DNA of 64,000 nt from an uncultured Blautia sp. (GCA_900543715.1 UQSX01000002.1:40427-104426), one strand, 5' to 3'. Counted from the stretch's first letter, positions 8,556-17,391 are shown. The notes: generated by a model not told the origin, from the letters alone. Program-made: numbers and translations.

Positions 8556-9500
8556 ATGTATAAACAACTTGGCCGCAGATTTTGGGGATATACTTATCAG
8601 GAAATGGAAAAAGACCTGGAAATATTCGCCAGGGCTTTTCCGGAAACTATGAAATTGAAAACTCTGGGAAAAACGGCAGATAAAAGGGAAATTTACTGCT
8701 TTATATTGGGACGGGCGGACGCCGGGGAAAAGATTTTCTTATTCGGTGCCATTCACGGAAGAGAATATATGACCAGCCAGCTTCTTATGGAACAGACTGC
8801 CGAATTTCTCACAAAACTGTACCGGGAAGAAACTTATAAAGGATATTCCTATAAAGAACTGCTGGAGGGAAAAGCCGTCTATGTAGTGCCTATGGCCAAC
8901 CCCGACGGAGTTACTATCAGCCAGCAGGGCCCCAGAGGGCTTAGAGATCCCCAACTTCAGAAACTGGTATGGAAGATTGGGGAGAGAGAAGGGGGAAGAA
9001 TGCCCTGCGGACCTTACTACAGAAGATGGAAGGCCAATGCCCGTGGCGTGGATCTGAACCGGAATTTTCAGGCTTTCTGGGAAGAGTACCATGATCTGAA
9101 GGGACAGCCTTCCAGGGAGGGTTACAAAGGTCAGGCCCCGGAGGATCAGGAAGAGTCTAAAGTATTGGCTGAACTGACCAGACAGGAAAAATTCCAAAGG
9201 ACAGTCAGCTATCATTCTTCTGGAGAAGTCATTTACTGGGATTTTGGACAAAAAGGTGAGTTCCGGAAAATATGCCGAAATTTTGGGGAGCGGATACAGG
9301 GGATTACAGGATACGGCCTGCCGGAAGGCTGGGATTACCTGGACCCGGCAGGCTACAAAGACTGGGCCGTAAAAGAAAGGAGGATCCCCAGCCTCACCAT
9401 TGAAATAGGAAAAGCAGAGTCTCCCCTGCCCCCTTCCGCCTTCCGGGAGATCCTCAGAAGGAACCGGGGCGTCTGGGAGGAGACGCTGCTGTCTCTGTAA
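8556..9500 (+). CDS. M14 family zinc carboxypeptidase
   Basis: 314 residues. The zinc ligands are in HGRE (His, Glu) and in SYHSSG (third His); RGVDLNRNF holds the substrate-binding Asn-Arg pair and TIEIGKAESP has the catalytic Glu. This matches the gamma-D-glutamyl-diaminopimelate peptidase/MpaA-like branch, so muropeptide trimming or recycling is likely. No signal peptide is seen, so it may act in the cytoplasm. I chose the ATG with GAGGT 8 nt upstream rather than the TTG five codons earlier. A TATAAT lies at 8530-8535 without a clear -35. Confidence 0.85.
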   Translation: MYKQLGRRFWGYTYQEMEKDLEIFARAFPETMKLKTLGKTADKREIYCFILGRADAGEKIFLFGAIHGREYMTSQLLMEQTAEFLTKLYREETYKGYSYKELLEGKAVYVVPMANPDGVTISQQGPRGLRDPQLQKLVWKIGEREGGRMPCGPYYRRWKANARGVDLNRNFQAFWEEYHDLKGQPSREGYKGQAPEDQEESKVLAELTRQEKFQRTVSYHSSGEVIYWDFGQKGEFRKICRNFGERIQGITGYGLPEGWDYLDPAGYKDWAVKERRIPSLTIEIGKAESPLPPSAFREILRRNRGVWEETLLSL

Positions 9501-9774
9501 AAAGAGTTTTTCGGGATCCCTGCTATGTACAAAGGCTGCTGCGGTAAAAAGTATCTTACTGCCGTATCCCCTTACCGTGGCAGCCTTATTAAAAGGGGAG
9601 GATAAAGTATTTCTACTTTTTCTTTGGTCGTCTGCGGAAAGCGCCACCCATTTGTGCCATCCCTCCGTGGACTATTTCTAGTATTGCCGGGAGAGGAAAA
9701 TCTATACATATTTCAGAAAAAAATTGTGGACTGTTATAAAAATAGCGATTTTGGGTAATGGCAGAGTTCCTTTT
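9501..9774. other. Intergenic region with a long hairpin
   Basis: Between convergent genes. The segments at 9532-9547 and 9572-9587 (AAGGCTGC...GCAGCCTT plus GGTAA/TTACC) form a 16-bp imperfect stem without a T-run on either strand. A 15-codon minus-strand frame ending in RRRPKKK is too short to call. Nothing else recognised. Confidence 0.4.
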
Positions 9775-10602
9775 CTAATTATCAGAAGTTACATAAAATA
9801 AGATCTTGGTAATATACTCATTTTCGTCATAAGAAGTAATATAATCATTGATACAGAATTCGTAGGAATCTGAGCAGATTTTCAGGTTATGGCTCCGGCA
9901 GTACTCCAGGATCTTTTCATAGGAACGGCCAATGGAAAGGTAATCTCCCACATGATAGATCCCTGCGCATTTCCCGGCGGGAAGCTTACGGATATTTTCG
10001 GCTTTGTCGGTTTTCTCTATGGGAAGAAAAGCGTGGGAAGCCTCTGTATAACGACCTTCCAGGATACGCTCCAAAGGGACGACTACCCCGCATTGAAAAA
10101 ATACAGGAAGCTGTTTCTGAAAAGAATCGGAAAAGCACTGTTTGGTGGCAATGCTGATCTCCCGGAGGGTGTAAGGCTCTTCTACAGACTGGACCAGGAT
10201 GTATTGGGAGCTGATATCTTCCAGAAACACGGAGCTTTCTTTTCCCCGGAGTCCCCTGGTTTCTTCCATCTGCTGGCAGCGGTTCACCAGACGGCTTCGG
10301 ATCATGAACAGTTCCTGGATCCTGCTGTCAATGACCGAGAGCTGGTTTTTCATGGCGGCCAGACTGCTGTCAATGGTATAGTGCTGCATATGTTCTTTGA
10401 TCTCGCTGAGAGAAAAGCCGATTTTCTTCATAATGAGAATGGTATCCAGGTAGTCCAGCTGCTTGGCACTGTAGTACCGGTATCCGTTATTGGAATCTAT
10501 ATAATCGGGACGAAACAGGCCGATTTTGTCGTAGAAGATCAGGGTCTGCTTTGAAATTTTCTGATATCTGGCTACTTCGCCGATGGAAAATAAATTCTCC
10601 AT
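9775..10602 (-). CDS. MerR family regulator with C-terminal ligand-binding domain
   Basis: 275 residues. The N-terminal winged helix reads FSIGEVARYQKISKQTLIFYDKIGLF, then NGYRYYSAKQLDYL, a clear MerR signature, followed by a coiled-coil helix (residues ~75-115) and a GyrI/BltR-like effector domain. Start chosen at the ATG with GGAGGC 4-9 nt upstream; the reading frame extends about 49 codons further but without a start site. Divergent from a YitT gene whose promoter carries a MerR-type spacer, so that gene is the likely target, with a hydrophobic compound as probable inducer (inference). Confidence 0.9.
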   Translation of the reverse strand: MENLFSIGEVARYQKISKQTLIFYDKIGLFRPDYIDSNNGYRYYSAKQLDYLDTILIMKKIGFSLSEIKEHMQHYTIDSSLAAMKNQLSVIDSRIQELFMIRSRLVNRCQQMEETRGLRGKESSVFLEDISSQYILVQSVEEPYTLREISIATKQCFSDSFQKQLPVFFQCGVVVPLERILEGRYTEASHAFLPIEKTDKAENIRKLPAGKCAGIYHVGDYLSIGRSYEKILEYCRSHNLKICSDSYEFCINDYITSYDENEYITKILFYVTSDN

Positions 10603-10672
10603 ACTGCCTCCTTTAAACAGAATACTCCGGGATGAAAACACTGGCTGTGCAAAAATTTTTGCCCCGGATCTC

Positions 10673-10703
10673 TTGACATTATAGTTACTATATCCTTTAT
10701 TAT
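10673..10703 (+). promoter_or_regulatory. MerR-type promoter with 19-bp spacer and operator dyad
   Basis: TTGACA (10673-10678) and TATTAT (10698-10703) are separated by 19 bp, not 17. A perfect 13-bp dyad, TATAGTTACTATA (10680-10692), lies in the spacer. An over-long spacer holding a dyad is the classical target architecture of MerR activators, which twist the DNA to align the two elements. It drives the YitT gene. Confidence 0.8.
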
Positions 10704-10739
10704 AAAGTTCCAGAAGAGAAAACACAAGGAGGCGTTTTT

Positions 10740-11411
10740 GTGAAGACAAACTGGTTGTTGACTATAAGAAATAAACTCACAGAGGGACTCACCTGGAAAA
10801 AAATCCTTTTGATCATACTGGGGGCAGGAATCTGTACCTTTGGCATACACAATATCCACCAGCGCACGGGGATCACAGAAGGCGGGGTTATCGGTATGAT
10901 GCTCCTGGTAGAGCGGTGGCTGGGGATCTCCCCTTCGGCCATCACTTCGGTTCTGGATATTTCCTGTTATCTGCTGGCTTTTAAATATCTGGGAGGACAG
11001 TTTATCAAGATTTCCATGATCTCTACGTTAAGTGTATCCCTGTTCTATAAATTCTGGGAATTCTTTCCCCCTATGCTGCCGGATCTGTCGGAATATCCCC
11101 TGGCGGCGGCTGTGGCAGGAGGACTTTTCGTGGGAATCGGCGTAGGGATCATTGTCCGTCAGGGAGGCTCCAGCGGCGGTGACGACGCCCTGGCCCTGAC
11201 CATATCCAGAGTGACCCGCTGGCGGTTGTCCCGGTCTTATCTTTTTACAGATTTGGTAGTCCTGGGACTTTCTCTGACTTATATCCCGGTTTTACGGATT
11301 GCTTTTTCACTGATTACAGTTACGATCTCTTCTTTCCTCATCGATCTGGTACAGAACTTTGGGAAGGACAAGATATCCGAAACGTCCAAGGTCCAGGCTC
11401 AGGGAGAATAG
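10740..11411 (+). CDS. YitT family membrane protein (DUF161)
   Basis: 223 residues with 5-6 hydrophobic helices. The GITEGGVIGMM and RQGGSSGGDDALAL segments are the two glycine-rich signatures of the YitT/YczE-like family. This version is short and lacks the usual C-terminal cytoplasmic domain (DUF2179). GTG start with AAGGAGG 8 nt upstream. Transport function is assumed but unproven for the family. It is probably induced through the MerR regulator encoded divergently. Confidence 0.85.
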   Translation: MKTNWLLTIRNKLTEGLTWKKILLIILGAGICTFGIHNIHQRTGITEGGVIGMMLLVERWLGISPSAITSVLDISCYLLAFKYLGGQFIKISMISTLSVSLFYKFWEFFPPMLPDLSEYPLAAAVAGGLFVGIGVGIIVRQGGSSGGDDALALTISRVTRWRLSRSYLFTDLVVLGLSLTYIPVLRIAFSLITVTISSFLIDLVQNFGKDKISETSKVQAQGE

Positions 11412-11445
11412 AACAGGATAATAGAAAATTATAATGAAAATATAC

Positions 11446-11495
11446 TAATGAATATTCATTAATATCTTGCATTTTAAATTTTTTTTGCATATACT
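11446..11495 (+). promoter_or_regulatory. Promoter and palindromic operator of the antitoxin-toxin pair
   Basis: A perfect 16-bp palindrome, TAATGAATATTCATTA (11446-11461), sits 5 bp upstream of TTGCAT (11467-11472); after 17 bp comes TATACT (11490-11495). Phd/YefM-type antitoxins autoregulate through palindromes at their promoters, so this is the likely operator. Confidence 0.6.
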
Positions 11496-11527
11496 TATAG
11501 TAAAGAAAAAGAAATGAGGTGTTAATA

Positions 11528-11851
11528 ATGGCAAACGCAGCAAACATTCTGCAGAGTTTGGTTCCGATTTCTCAGTTCAATAAAGGAAAGGCAGCTCAGA
11601 TATTTGACAGGCTTCGTACAGAAAAAGAACTGATCGTGCTGAAGAATAACCAGCCTTCCGCAGTTATTTTGTCGCCGGAAGAATATACACGGCTTACAGA
11701 GATTGAAGAGGACTATATGCTGCTTCTTGAAGCAAACAGCAGACTTGAAGCAAATGGGGATAAACCAGGCATTTCTTTTACGAATGTACTTAATGATCAG
11801 GGTATCAGTGAATCCGATATTGATGATGCAGAGGAAGTGGTTATCGAATGA
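11528..11851 (+). CDS. Phd/YefM family antitoxin
   Basis: 107 residues. The N-terminal part (ISQFNKGKAAQIFDRLR, then LIVLKNNQPSAVILSPEEYTRL) is the YefM/Phd DNA-binding fold; the acidic C-terminus would wrap the toxin. Start chosen at the ATG after GAGGTG; a GTG three codons upstream overlaps that site. Its stop codon overlaps the original ATG of the toxin gene (ATGA), the standard coupling of such pairs. The toxin is interrupted, so this may be an orphan antitoxin. Confidence 0.85.
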   Translation: MANAANILQSLVPISQFNKGKAAQIFDRLRTEKELIVLKNNQPSAVILSPEEYTRLTEIEEDYMLLLEANSRLEANGDKPGISFTNVLNDQGISESDIDDAEEVVIE

Positions 11852-12305
11852 TTTGGAGTATTGAAGTTATTCCTGCGAGCAACGAGCCAAGCGGGCATGC
11901 TTGCATGTCCATTTGGCGACTGCCGCAAGGGTCAAATACCCCGATGCTTGCATTGCTATAAGTTTGGTGCCCCGTATGCTTGCATCGGGGTATTTGACTG
12001 AAGAAGCAGAAAATGATTTAAAAAAACTGGATCATTCTGTTCAGCTCCAAGTCTTAAAAGGAATCCGAAAAGTAAGCCAGAATCCTCTTCCTGTGCAGGA
12101 GGGAGGCTATGGGAAACCTTTAGGAAACAGAACTGGAAATAATCTGACAAATCTTCTGAAAATAAAGTTTCGGAATCTGGGGATCAGGGTTGTATATAAG
12201 ACGATCCAGATTGACGGTATAATGAAGATTATTGTTATTTCAGCAAGAACGGATGAACAGGTATACAAAGAAGCAGGAAAACGCCGGGAAAAGTACGATT
12301 TGTAG
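11848..12305 (+). pseudogene. RelE/YafQ-type toxin gene interrupted by a palindromic element
   Basis: The original gene starts at the ATG overlapping the antitoxin stop and reads MIWSIEVIP. A 124-bp palindromic element then intervenes, bringing a stop (TAA) in the original frame and shifting the frame. The rest is intact in another frame: TEEAENDLKKLD through EGGYGKPLG, LLKIKFRNLGIRVVYK and ISARTDEQVY, the RelE-type core of about 100 residues. A new ATG inside the element (11976) could restart translation as MLASGYLTEEAE, without the first beta-strand. Activity is therefore lost or reduced (inference). Confidence 0.75.
11875..11998. mobile_element. Small palindromic (MITE/REP-like) element inside the toxin gene
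   Basis: About 124 bp. The decamer ATGCTTGCAT occurs three times (11897, 11944, 11976). GTCAAATACCCCGATGC at 11931-11947 is repeated perfectly in inverse orientation at 11982-11998, and a smaller hairpin (GCCAA...TTGGC) occupies the left part. No coding capacity for a transposase. The ends are inferred from where toxin homology stops and resumes. No second copy in this window. Confidence 0.65.
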
Positions 12306-12380
12306 AATGACTTTATCCTTAAAAATATCTTGCCTTTTCCATGAGAACTCCCATAATAGTAGTTGGAGGAAAAGGAGATT

Positions 12381-13058
12381 ATGAACAAGATTCTGATTTT
12401 AGAAGACGACAGAAAATTAAATGACGGGATCCGGCTGGCTCTCAGAAGGGAAGACTGTACTTTTCTCCAGTGCCAGACCATAGAAGAGGCCCGGGAACTG
12501 CTGAAGAAAGAAAAAGTCCGGCTGATCCTTCTGGATCTGAACCTTCCGGACGGAAACGGACTGGATTTTCTTCAGGAGATCCGGGCAAAGAGCGCCGTGC
12601 CGGTGATCATCATTACCGCCAATAATATGGAAACGGATATTGTTATGGGGCTGGAGCTGGGGGCCAATGACTATATTACCAAGCCTTTCAGCCTGATGGT
12701 TTTAAGAGCCAGGGCAGGAGTACAGTTAAGACAGCAGGATATGTCCGGGCAGACACTGTATCAGGAAGGCCCTTTTTCCTTTGATTTTCAGCGGCTGGTC
12801 TTTCAGGTGAGAGGCAGGGAAGTAGAGTTCAGCAAGACAGAACAGCGGCTTCTGAGAAAACTGCTGGAGAACAAAGGCGCTACTTTAAAGAGGACCTATC
12901 TTATTGATGAAGTATGGAGCGGAGATACAGAATTTGTAGATGAACATGCCCTGACAGTGGCTATCAAGCGGCTGAGGGACAAGATCGAGGAAGACAGTAA
13001 AAATCCCAGATACATCAAAACAGTATACGGGATCGGATATACCTGGGCGGCACAGTGA
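12381..13058 (+). CDS. OmpR/PhoB family response regulator
   Basis: 225 residues. The receiver domain has the acidic pair in ILEDDRK, phosphoacceptor Asp in LILLDLNLPDG, the Thr in IIITAN and the Lys in ITKPF; the winged helix (RLVFQVRGREVEFSKTEQRLL... GIGYTW) follows. The start is the ATG 3 nt after AAGGAG; a GTG-like upstream start is less favourable. First gene of a regulator-kinase-ABC-permease cassette of the type that senses and removes peptide antibiotics. Confidence 0.9.
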   Translation: MNKILILEDDRKLNDGIRLALRREDCTFLQCQTIEEARELLKKEKVRLILLDLNLPDGNGLDFLQEIRAKSAVPVIIITANNMETDIVMGLELGANDYITKPFSLMVLRARAGVQLRQQDMSGQTLYQEGPFSFDFQRLVFQVRGREVEFSKTEQRLLRKLLENKGATLKRTYLIDEVWSGDTEFVDEHALTVAIKRLRDKIEEDSKNPRYIKTVYGIGYTWAAQ

Positions 13059-13059
13059 T

Positions 13060-13989
13060 ATGGAAATGATAATATTTGGAACAGGAATGCTTGTTTTGGC
13101 AGCAGGGGTCTGCCTTTATGGAAGACAGAAAGAGCGGCGGCTTCTGGAACGGCTGGAGTCTATGCTGGAAAAGGCCAGGAGTGGGAGTTTCCGCCAGGAA
13201 GAGATTGATGAGACCATGGTATCCTCTGTGGAAAATTCCATGGCCCGCTTTCTGGAGGACATCAGACTGGCAGAAGAAAATCTGAATCAGCGCAAAGAGC
13301 GGGTACAGACCATGATATCGGATATTTCCCATCAGACAGCTATACCCATTTCCAATATCCTGGTATACAGCCAGCTTCTGGAAGAGGACTGTACAGATCC
13401 TCAGATGAGAGAATATGGGACGGTGATCCGCCAGCAGGGAGAAAAGCTTCAGTTTCTCCTGGATTCCCTGGTGAAGATATCCAGGCTGGAAAACGGGATC
13501 ATACAGACAGTTCCTCAAAAAGGGGAGCTAGGTGAACTGGCCTGCCAGGTAAAAAGCCTTATGGAACAGAAAGCCGGAGAGAAACAGATATCCCTTGAGG
13601 TAAAATCGGGGAAAGAAAAGGTCTATGCCTGGTTTGACCGGAAGTGGACCAGGGAAGCACTGATGAATCTGGCGGATAACGCAGTGAAATATACGCCGGC
13701 AGGTGGAAAAGTCACTATGGAAGTGGTTTCTTACAGCCTGTTTTCCAGGATCGACGTCCGGGATACGGGGATCGGAATAGAAGAGGAAGAACTGCCGGAG
13801 ATCTTTCAAAGGTTTTACCGGAGCCGGGACGTCTTTTCAGAGGAAGGGGTAGGCCTGGGCCTGTATCTGGCAAGAGAAATTGTCAGAAGCCAGGGAGGAT
13901 ATATCAAGGTTTCTTCAAAGAAAGGGGAGGGAAGTGTCTTTTCCGTATTTCTTCCCAGTGAAAAAAGAGAAAATGTCTCCAGACTGTGA
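13060..13989 (+). CDS. Sensor histidine kinase, single membrane helix
   Basis: 309 residues. One N-terminal helix (residues ~3-20) and no extracytoplasmic sensor domain, then a coiled coil, the H-box ISDISHQTAIPISNI and the ATPase boxes N (NLADNAVKYTP), G1 (DTGIGI) and G2 (GVGLGLYLAREIV). It begins 2 bp after the regulator stop, without its own strong ribosome site, so coupled translation is likely. Such sensor-poor kinases usually take their signal from the partner ABC permease, encoded downstream. Confidence 0.9.
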   Translation: MEMIIFGTGMLVLAAGVCLYGRQKERRLLERLESMLEKARSGSFRQEEIDETMVSSVENSMARFLEDIRLAEENLNQRKERVQTMISDISHQTAIPISNILVYSQLLEEDCTDPQMREYGTVIRQQGEKLQFLLDSLVKISRLENGIIQTVPQKGELGELACQVKSLMEQKAGEKQISLEVKSGKEKVYAWFDRKWTREALMNLADNAVKYTPAGGKVTMEVVSYSLFSRIDVRDTGIGIEEEELPEIFQRFYRSRDVFSEEGVGLGLYLAREIVRSQGGYIKVSSKKGEGSVFSVFLPSEKRENVSRL

Positions 13990-14018
13990 TATTTCAGAAA
14001 CGGTCTGGAGATTTTTTT
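13976..14018 (+). terminator. Hairpin terminator between kinase and ABC genes
   Basis: TCTCCAGAC pairs perfectly with GTCTGGAGA, followed by seven Ts; the left arm lies inside the last codons of the kinase. No obvious promoter was found between it and the ABC gene, so it may set a partial read-through ratio within the cassette. Confidence 0.75.
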
Positions 14019-14088
14019 CTGCTATCCTCTCTTTAGAGAAAATCCGGGCCTTTGGGTTTGAACAGGGGACCGGGGAAAAGGAGGCATT

Positions 14089-14781
14089 ATGAAAATACTG
14101 GAAGTAAAAGATCTGAGAAAAATATACGGAAAGGGAGAGACTCTGGTGAAAGCCCTGGACGGGGTCAGCTTCTCTGTGGAGAAAGGAGAATTTCTGGCAG
14201 TGGTGGGAACCAGCGGCAGCGGAAAGTCCACCCTTCTCCATATGATGGGAGGACTGGATATTCCTACCGGCGGAACGGTGCTGATCGATGGGAAAGACCT
14301 GTCTTCCATGAAGGAGGAAGAGCTGACTATCTTCCGGCGGAGGAATATCGGCTTTGTATTCCAGAGTTATAATCTGGTCCCTATGCTGAACGTCATGGAG
14401 AATATCACCCTGCCCCTGGGGCTGGACGGCAAAAAGCCGGACAGGGAATACCTGGAAAATGTGATGGGTATGCTGGGTCTGGAAAAGAAGAAAAACAGTC
14501 TTCCCAGCCAGCTTTCCGGGGGACAGCAGCAGAGGGTGGCCATTGCCAGGGCTCTGGCGGCAAAGCCGGCCATTTTGCTGGCTGACGAGCCTACAGGGAA
14601 CCTGGACAGCCGGACCAGCCAGGATGTGCTGAGTCTGCTTAGGATCACCTGCCAGCAGTTTCACCAGACCATGGTGATGATCACCCATAATGAAGAGATC
14701 GCTCAAACTGCAGACCGGATCTTGCGCATTGAAGACGGAAAACTGGTGAAGGGAAGTGATGTCTATGATCTTGGTGAATAG
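14089..14781 (+). CDS. ABC transporter ATP-binding protein (BceA/MacB-like)
   Basis: 230 residues. Walker [11 protein letters not shown]-loop FVFQSYNL, signature LSGGQQQRV, Walker [10 protein letters not shown], and H-loop MITHN are all present. The order and spacing fit the LolD/MacB/BceA type that works with FtsX-like permeases. Ribosome site AAAAGGAGG. Its last 23 bases overlap the permease gene, so the two are translationally coupled. Confidence 0.92.
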   Translation: MKILEVKDLRKIYGKGETLVKALDGVSFSVEKGEFLAVVGTSGSGKSTLLHMMGGLDIPTGGTVLIDGKDLSSMKEEELTIFRRRNIGFVFQSYNLVPMLNVMENITLPLGLDGKKPDREYLENVMGMLGLEKKKNSLPSQLSGGQQQRVAIARALAAKPAILLADEPTGNLDSRTSQDVLSLLRITCQQFHQTMVMITHNEEIAQTADRILRIEDGKLVKGSDVYDLGE

Positions 14782-17281
14782 CAGAAAGACCATCTGGCTT
14801 CTGACCAGGCGTTTTCTGAAGATCAACCGGGGGAGAAATATTATTGCGGTCCTGGCGGTGGTCATGACTGCGGTAATGTTTACCGCTTCTTTTACCGCAG
14901 CAGTTTCTGTGCTCCGCTCCACTATGAATCAGGAAATGCGGACCAGTATGGATTCCAGCCAGCTCTCTATCCAGGACCTTACAGAAGAACAGTTCCGTCA
15001 GATCAGCCAGTATGACAAGATCAAAGAGATGGGCTACACGATCTTTCTGTCGTTGGCGGAAAATGAAGAGCTGCAGACCATCTCCACAGAAATCCGTTAT
15101 GCAGATGAAAACGGGGCCAGGAGTTATCAGTGCCTGCCTACCCAAGGAACTCTCCCCCAGGGGGAGAAGGAGGCTGCTGTCAGCACCATTGTTCTGGATC
15201 TGCTGGGTGTACCTCACAAGATCGGCAGTACCGTGACTCTTACCTATAGTGCTTCGGGGAAACAGATTACAGAGGATTTCCGGCTCAGCGGTTTCTGGGA
15301 AGGAGATCCTTTGCCAAAGGCCCAGATGGTGTGGGTTTCCAGAGATTACTGTCTGGCCCATATGAAAACCGCCACAGAGGAGTCCATTGCAATGGGAGAT
15401 TTTGAGGGGGACTATAATCTGAGTCTGTGGTTTGACAATATCTTTAAGCTGAACCAGTATAAGGAAGAGATCGAGGAACTTTATCATGTTTCGGATACTC
15501 CCGCCAGGATGGATATTCCCCCGGCTTATGACAGGCTTTTCGGAGAAGACGGTTTTCCTTTTGCCACGGTAGGGGCAGTAATTTTTCTGGTCTTCCTGTC
15601 CGGTTATCTGATCATTTATAACGTGTTTCAGATATCGGTAAAAAATGATATCCGGGCCTATGGGCTTCTGAAGAATATCGGGACTACGGGAAGGCAGTTA
15701 AAGGGGATCGTCCGAAGGCAGGCCCTGCTCCTGTCCGGAATAGGGATTCCCATTGGCCTGCTCCTTGGGTGGCTGGCTGGCAGGGCCATGGTGCCTTATC
15801 TTATGGAATCGGAACTGGGGGCAGAATCCCCGGAAGTTCTGGTCAGTACCAGTCCCTGGATCTTTCTGACTGCCGTTCTTTTCTCCCTGGCTACGGTCTA
15901 TATTGCCTGTATGCGTCCCTGCCATATTGTAGCGAAAGTGTCTCCTGTGGAAGCGGTGCGGATGACGGAAGGATCTGCCCGGAACCGGGAAAGAAAAGGC
16001 CATAAGGTCACTCCGGGAATCATGGCCCTGGAAAATATGAAAAGGACCTGGAAGAAATCTGTACTGGTGGTGTTATCCCTGACCCTTCCCATCTTCCTTC
16101 TGAACTGTATCTATACAATACAGAAAGGGTTTGATTTTGACATTTATATAGATACTTATATTTCTTCGGACTTTAAGATCACAGGATCCGGAACTATGGC
16201 GCAGTATGCCGATCTGAATGCACTGACTCCCGAGATATTAGGGGATATCCGGAGTCAGGAAGGCATAGAAAGCCTGGCCTGTGTCTATGACACGGAGGAA
16301 CTCCATCTCTTAAGCGAGAAAGAGTATAAGATTCTGGAAAATATGATGGATCTTGCAGAAAAAGAAAAAATTTATGACAGCGCCTGGGCAAAAGAAGAGA
16401 GAAAGCGTCTGGAAAGCAGACAGACACCCTCCCATGTATTGGGAATCAACCAGGCGGCCTTTGAGAAAATGGAATTTCTGGACAGCTCCTGTACCTGGCA
16501 GGAATTTACACAGGGAGACTATGTGATCGTTTCCGCCAGTATCTACGGCTTTGGGGGATATTCAGAACCGGGGGATAGGATCACCCTTGAGATCGAAGGA
16601 CAGAAGAGAGAGTTCCAGGTTCTGGGGGTGGGGGCTATGCCTTATGATCTGGAGTATCCTTTTGGAGCAGGTACTTATTATGATATTTCTTTTTACCTTC
16701 CGGAAGAGACTTATCTTCAGATGGGAGGAAATCCGGGGGCGATGACTGTGGGGATTGAGGCAGAGGAAGGAGAGGAGAAAGTACTTGGAAAATGGCTGGA
16801 AGACTATCTGGCTGATAAGCCTCAGCTTCTCATGGACTCCCGCATGGAACTGGAGCAGCAGTGCAGCCAGTTTGCCGGAAAATATATGCTGATCCTGGGA
16901 CTTTTATGCGGGGTGCTGTTTGTCATCGGCGTACTGAACTTTTTCAATACTTCGGCGGTGTCTGTGATCAGCAGGAAAAAGGAACTGTCTTTGCTGGAAG
17001 CGGTAGGAATGACCAGAAAGCAGGTTCTGAGAATGCTGTGCACCGAAGGCGGGGTCTATTTCCTGGCAGCTCTTCTGCTTGCGGATACAGCAGGAATACC
17101 TCTGATGAGAGAAGTGATCGCAAGGACCGCAGGCAGGAGTTTCTTCTTTACCTATCACCCTTCCATAGCGGTCAGCCTTCTGGCCATTCCCCTTCTGGCC
17201 CTTATAGCCTGGGGAGTTCCCAGATATCATTACCGGAAAATGTGCCGGGAAACTGTTGTGGAGCGGATCAGGGAAGAGTAG
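14759..17281 (+). CDS. FtsX-like ABC transporter permease, peptide-antibiotic type
   Basis: About 840 residues. One N-terminal helix (near residue 30) and a large extracellular domain (residues ~55-265) are followed by two FtsX modules: helices at about 275-400 and 705-830, with a second extracellular region between. This is the duplicated FtsX layout of MacB-like/YknZ-like exporters rather than the 10-helix BceB. Start uncertain between GTG, ATG (chosen) and a further ATG two codons on; AAGGGA precedes the chosen codon by ~5 nt. Likely exports or removes a membrane-active peptide sensed by the adjacent two-component system. Confidence 0.85.
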   Translation: MSMILVNSRKTIWLLTRRFLKINRGRNIIAVLAVVMTAVMFTASFTAAVSVLRSTMNQEMRTSMDSSQLSIQDLTEEQFRQISQYDKIKEMGYTIFLSLAENEELQTISTEIRYADENGARSYQCLPTQGTLPQGEKEAAVSTIVLDLLGVPHKIGSTVTLTYSASGKQITEDFRLSGFWEGDPLPKAQMVWVSRDYCLAHMKTATEESIAMGDFEGDYNLSLWFDNIFKLNQYKEEIEELYHVSDTPARMDIPPAYDRLFGEDGFPFATVGAVIFLVFLSGYLIIYNVFQISVKNDIRAYGLLKNIGTTGRQLKGIVRRQALLLSGIGIPIGLLLGWLAGRAMVPYLMESELGAESPEVLVSTSPWIFLTAVLFSLATVYIACMRPCHIVAKVSPVEAVRMTEGSARNRERKGHKVTPGIMALENMKRTWKKSVLVVLSLTLPIFLLNCIYTIQKGFDFDIYIDTYISSDFKITGSGTMAQYADLNALTPEILGDIRSQEGIESLACVYDTEELHLLSEKEYKILENMMDLAEKEKIYDSAWAKEERKRLESRQTPSHVLGINQAAFEKMEFLDSSCTWQEFTQGDYVIVSASIYGFGGYSEPGDRITLEIEGQKREFQVLGVGAMPYDLEYPFGAGTYYDISFYLPEETYLQMGGNPGAMTVGIEAEEGEEKVLGKWLEDYLADKPQLLMDSRMELEQQCSQFAGKYMLILGLLCGVLFVIGVLNFFNTSAVSVISRKKELSLLEAVGMTRKQVLRMLCTEGGVYFLAALLLADTAGIPLMREVIARTAGRSFFFTYHPSIAVSLLAIPLLALIAWGVPRYHYRKMCRETVVERIREE

Positions 17282-17391
17282 GATTTGAGGTGTTCTTTTC
17301 GATAGAAAAGCAGACGGTTGTGTGGTATACTAAAAAACAGGCAGAGAAAGTAATCCTATTTTGAGATTATATATCCGGGAGGTCTGAGACT

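Noticed and set aside
9532..9587. Rho-independent terminator after the M14 gene
   Set aside because: The stem is good but no T-run follows on either strand; listed only as a hairpin.
8739..9647. 302-codon minus-strand frame
   Set aside because: Antisense to the M14 carboxypeptidase, whose zinc motifs are clear on the plus strand.
9604..9660. 15-codon minus-strand frame ending in RRRPKKK, preceded by GGAGGG
   Set aside because: The site abuts the ATG too closely and the product is too short to judge; perhaps a gene tail, but no evidence.
17326..17331. Full promoter for the MNT gene
   Set aside because: TATACT is good, but I could not find a convincing -35 at 17 bp, so it is mentioned only as a possible -10.
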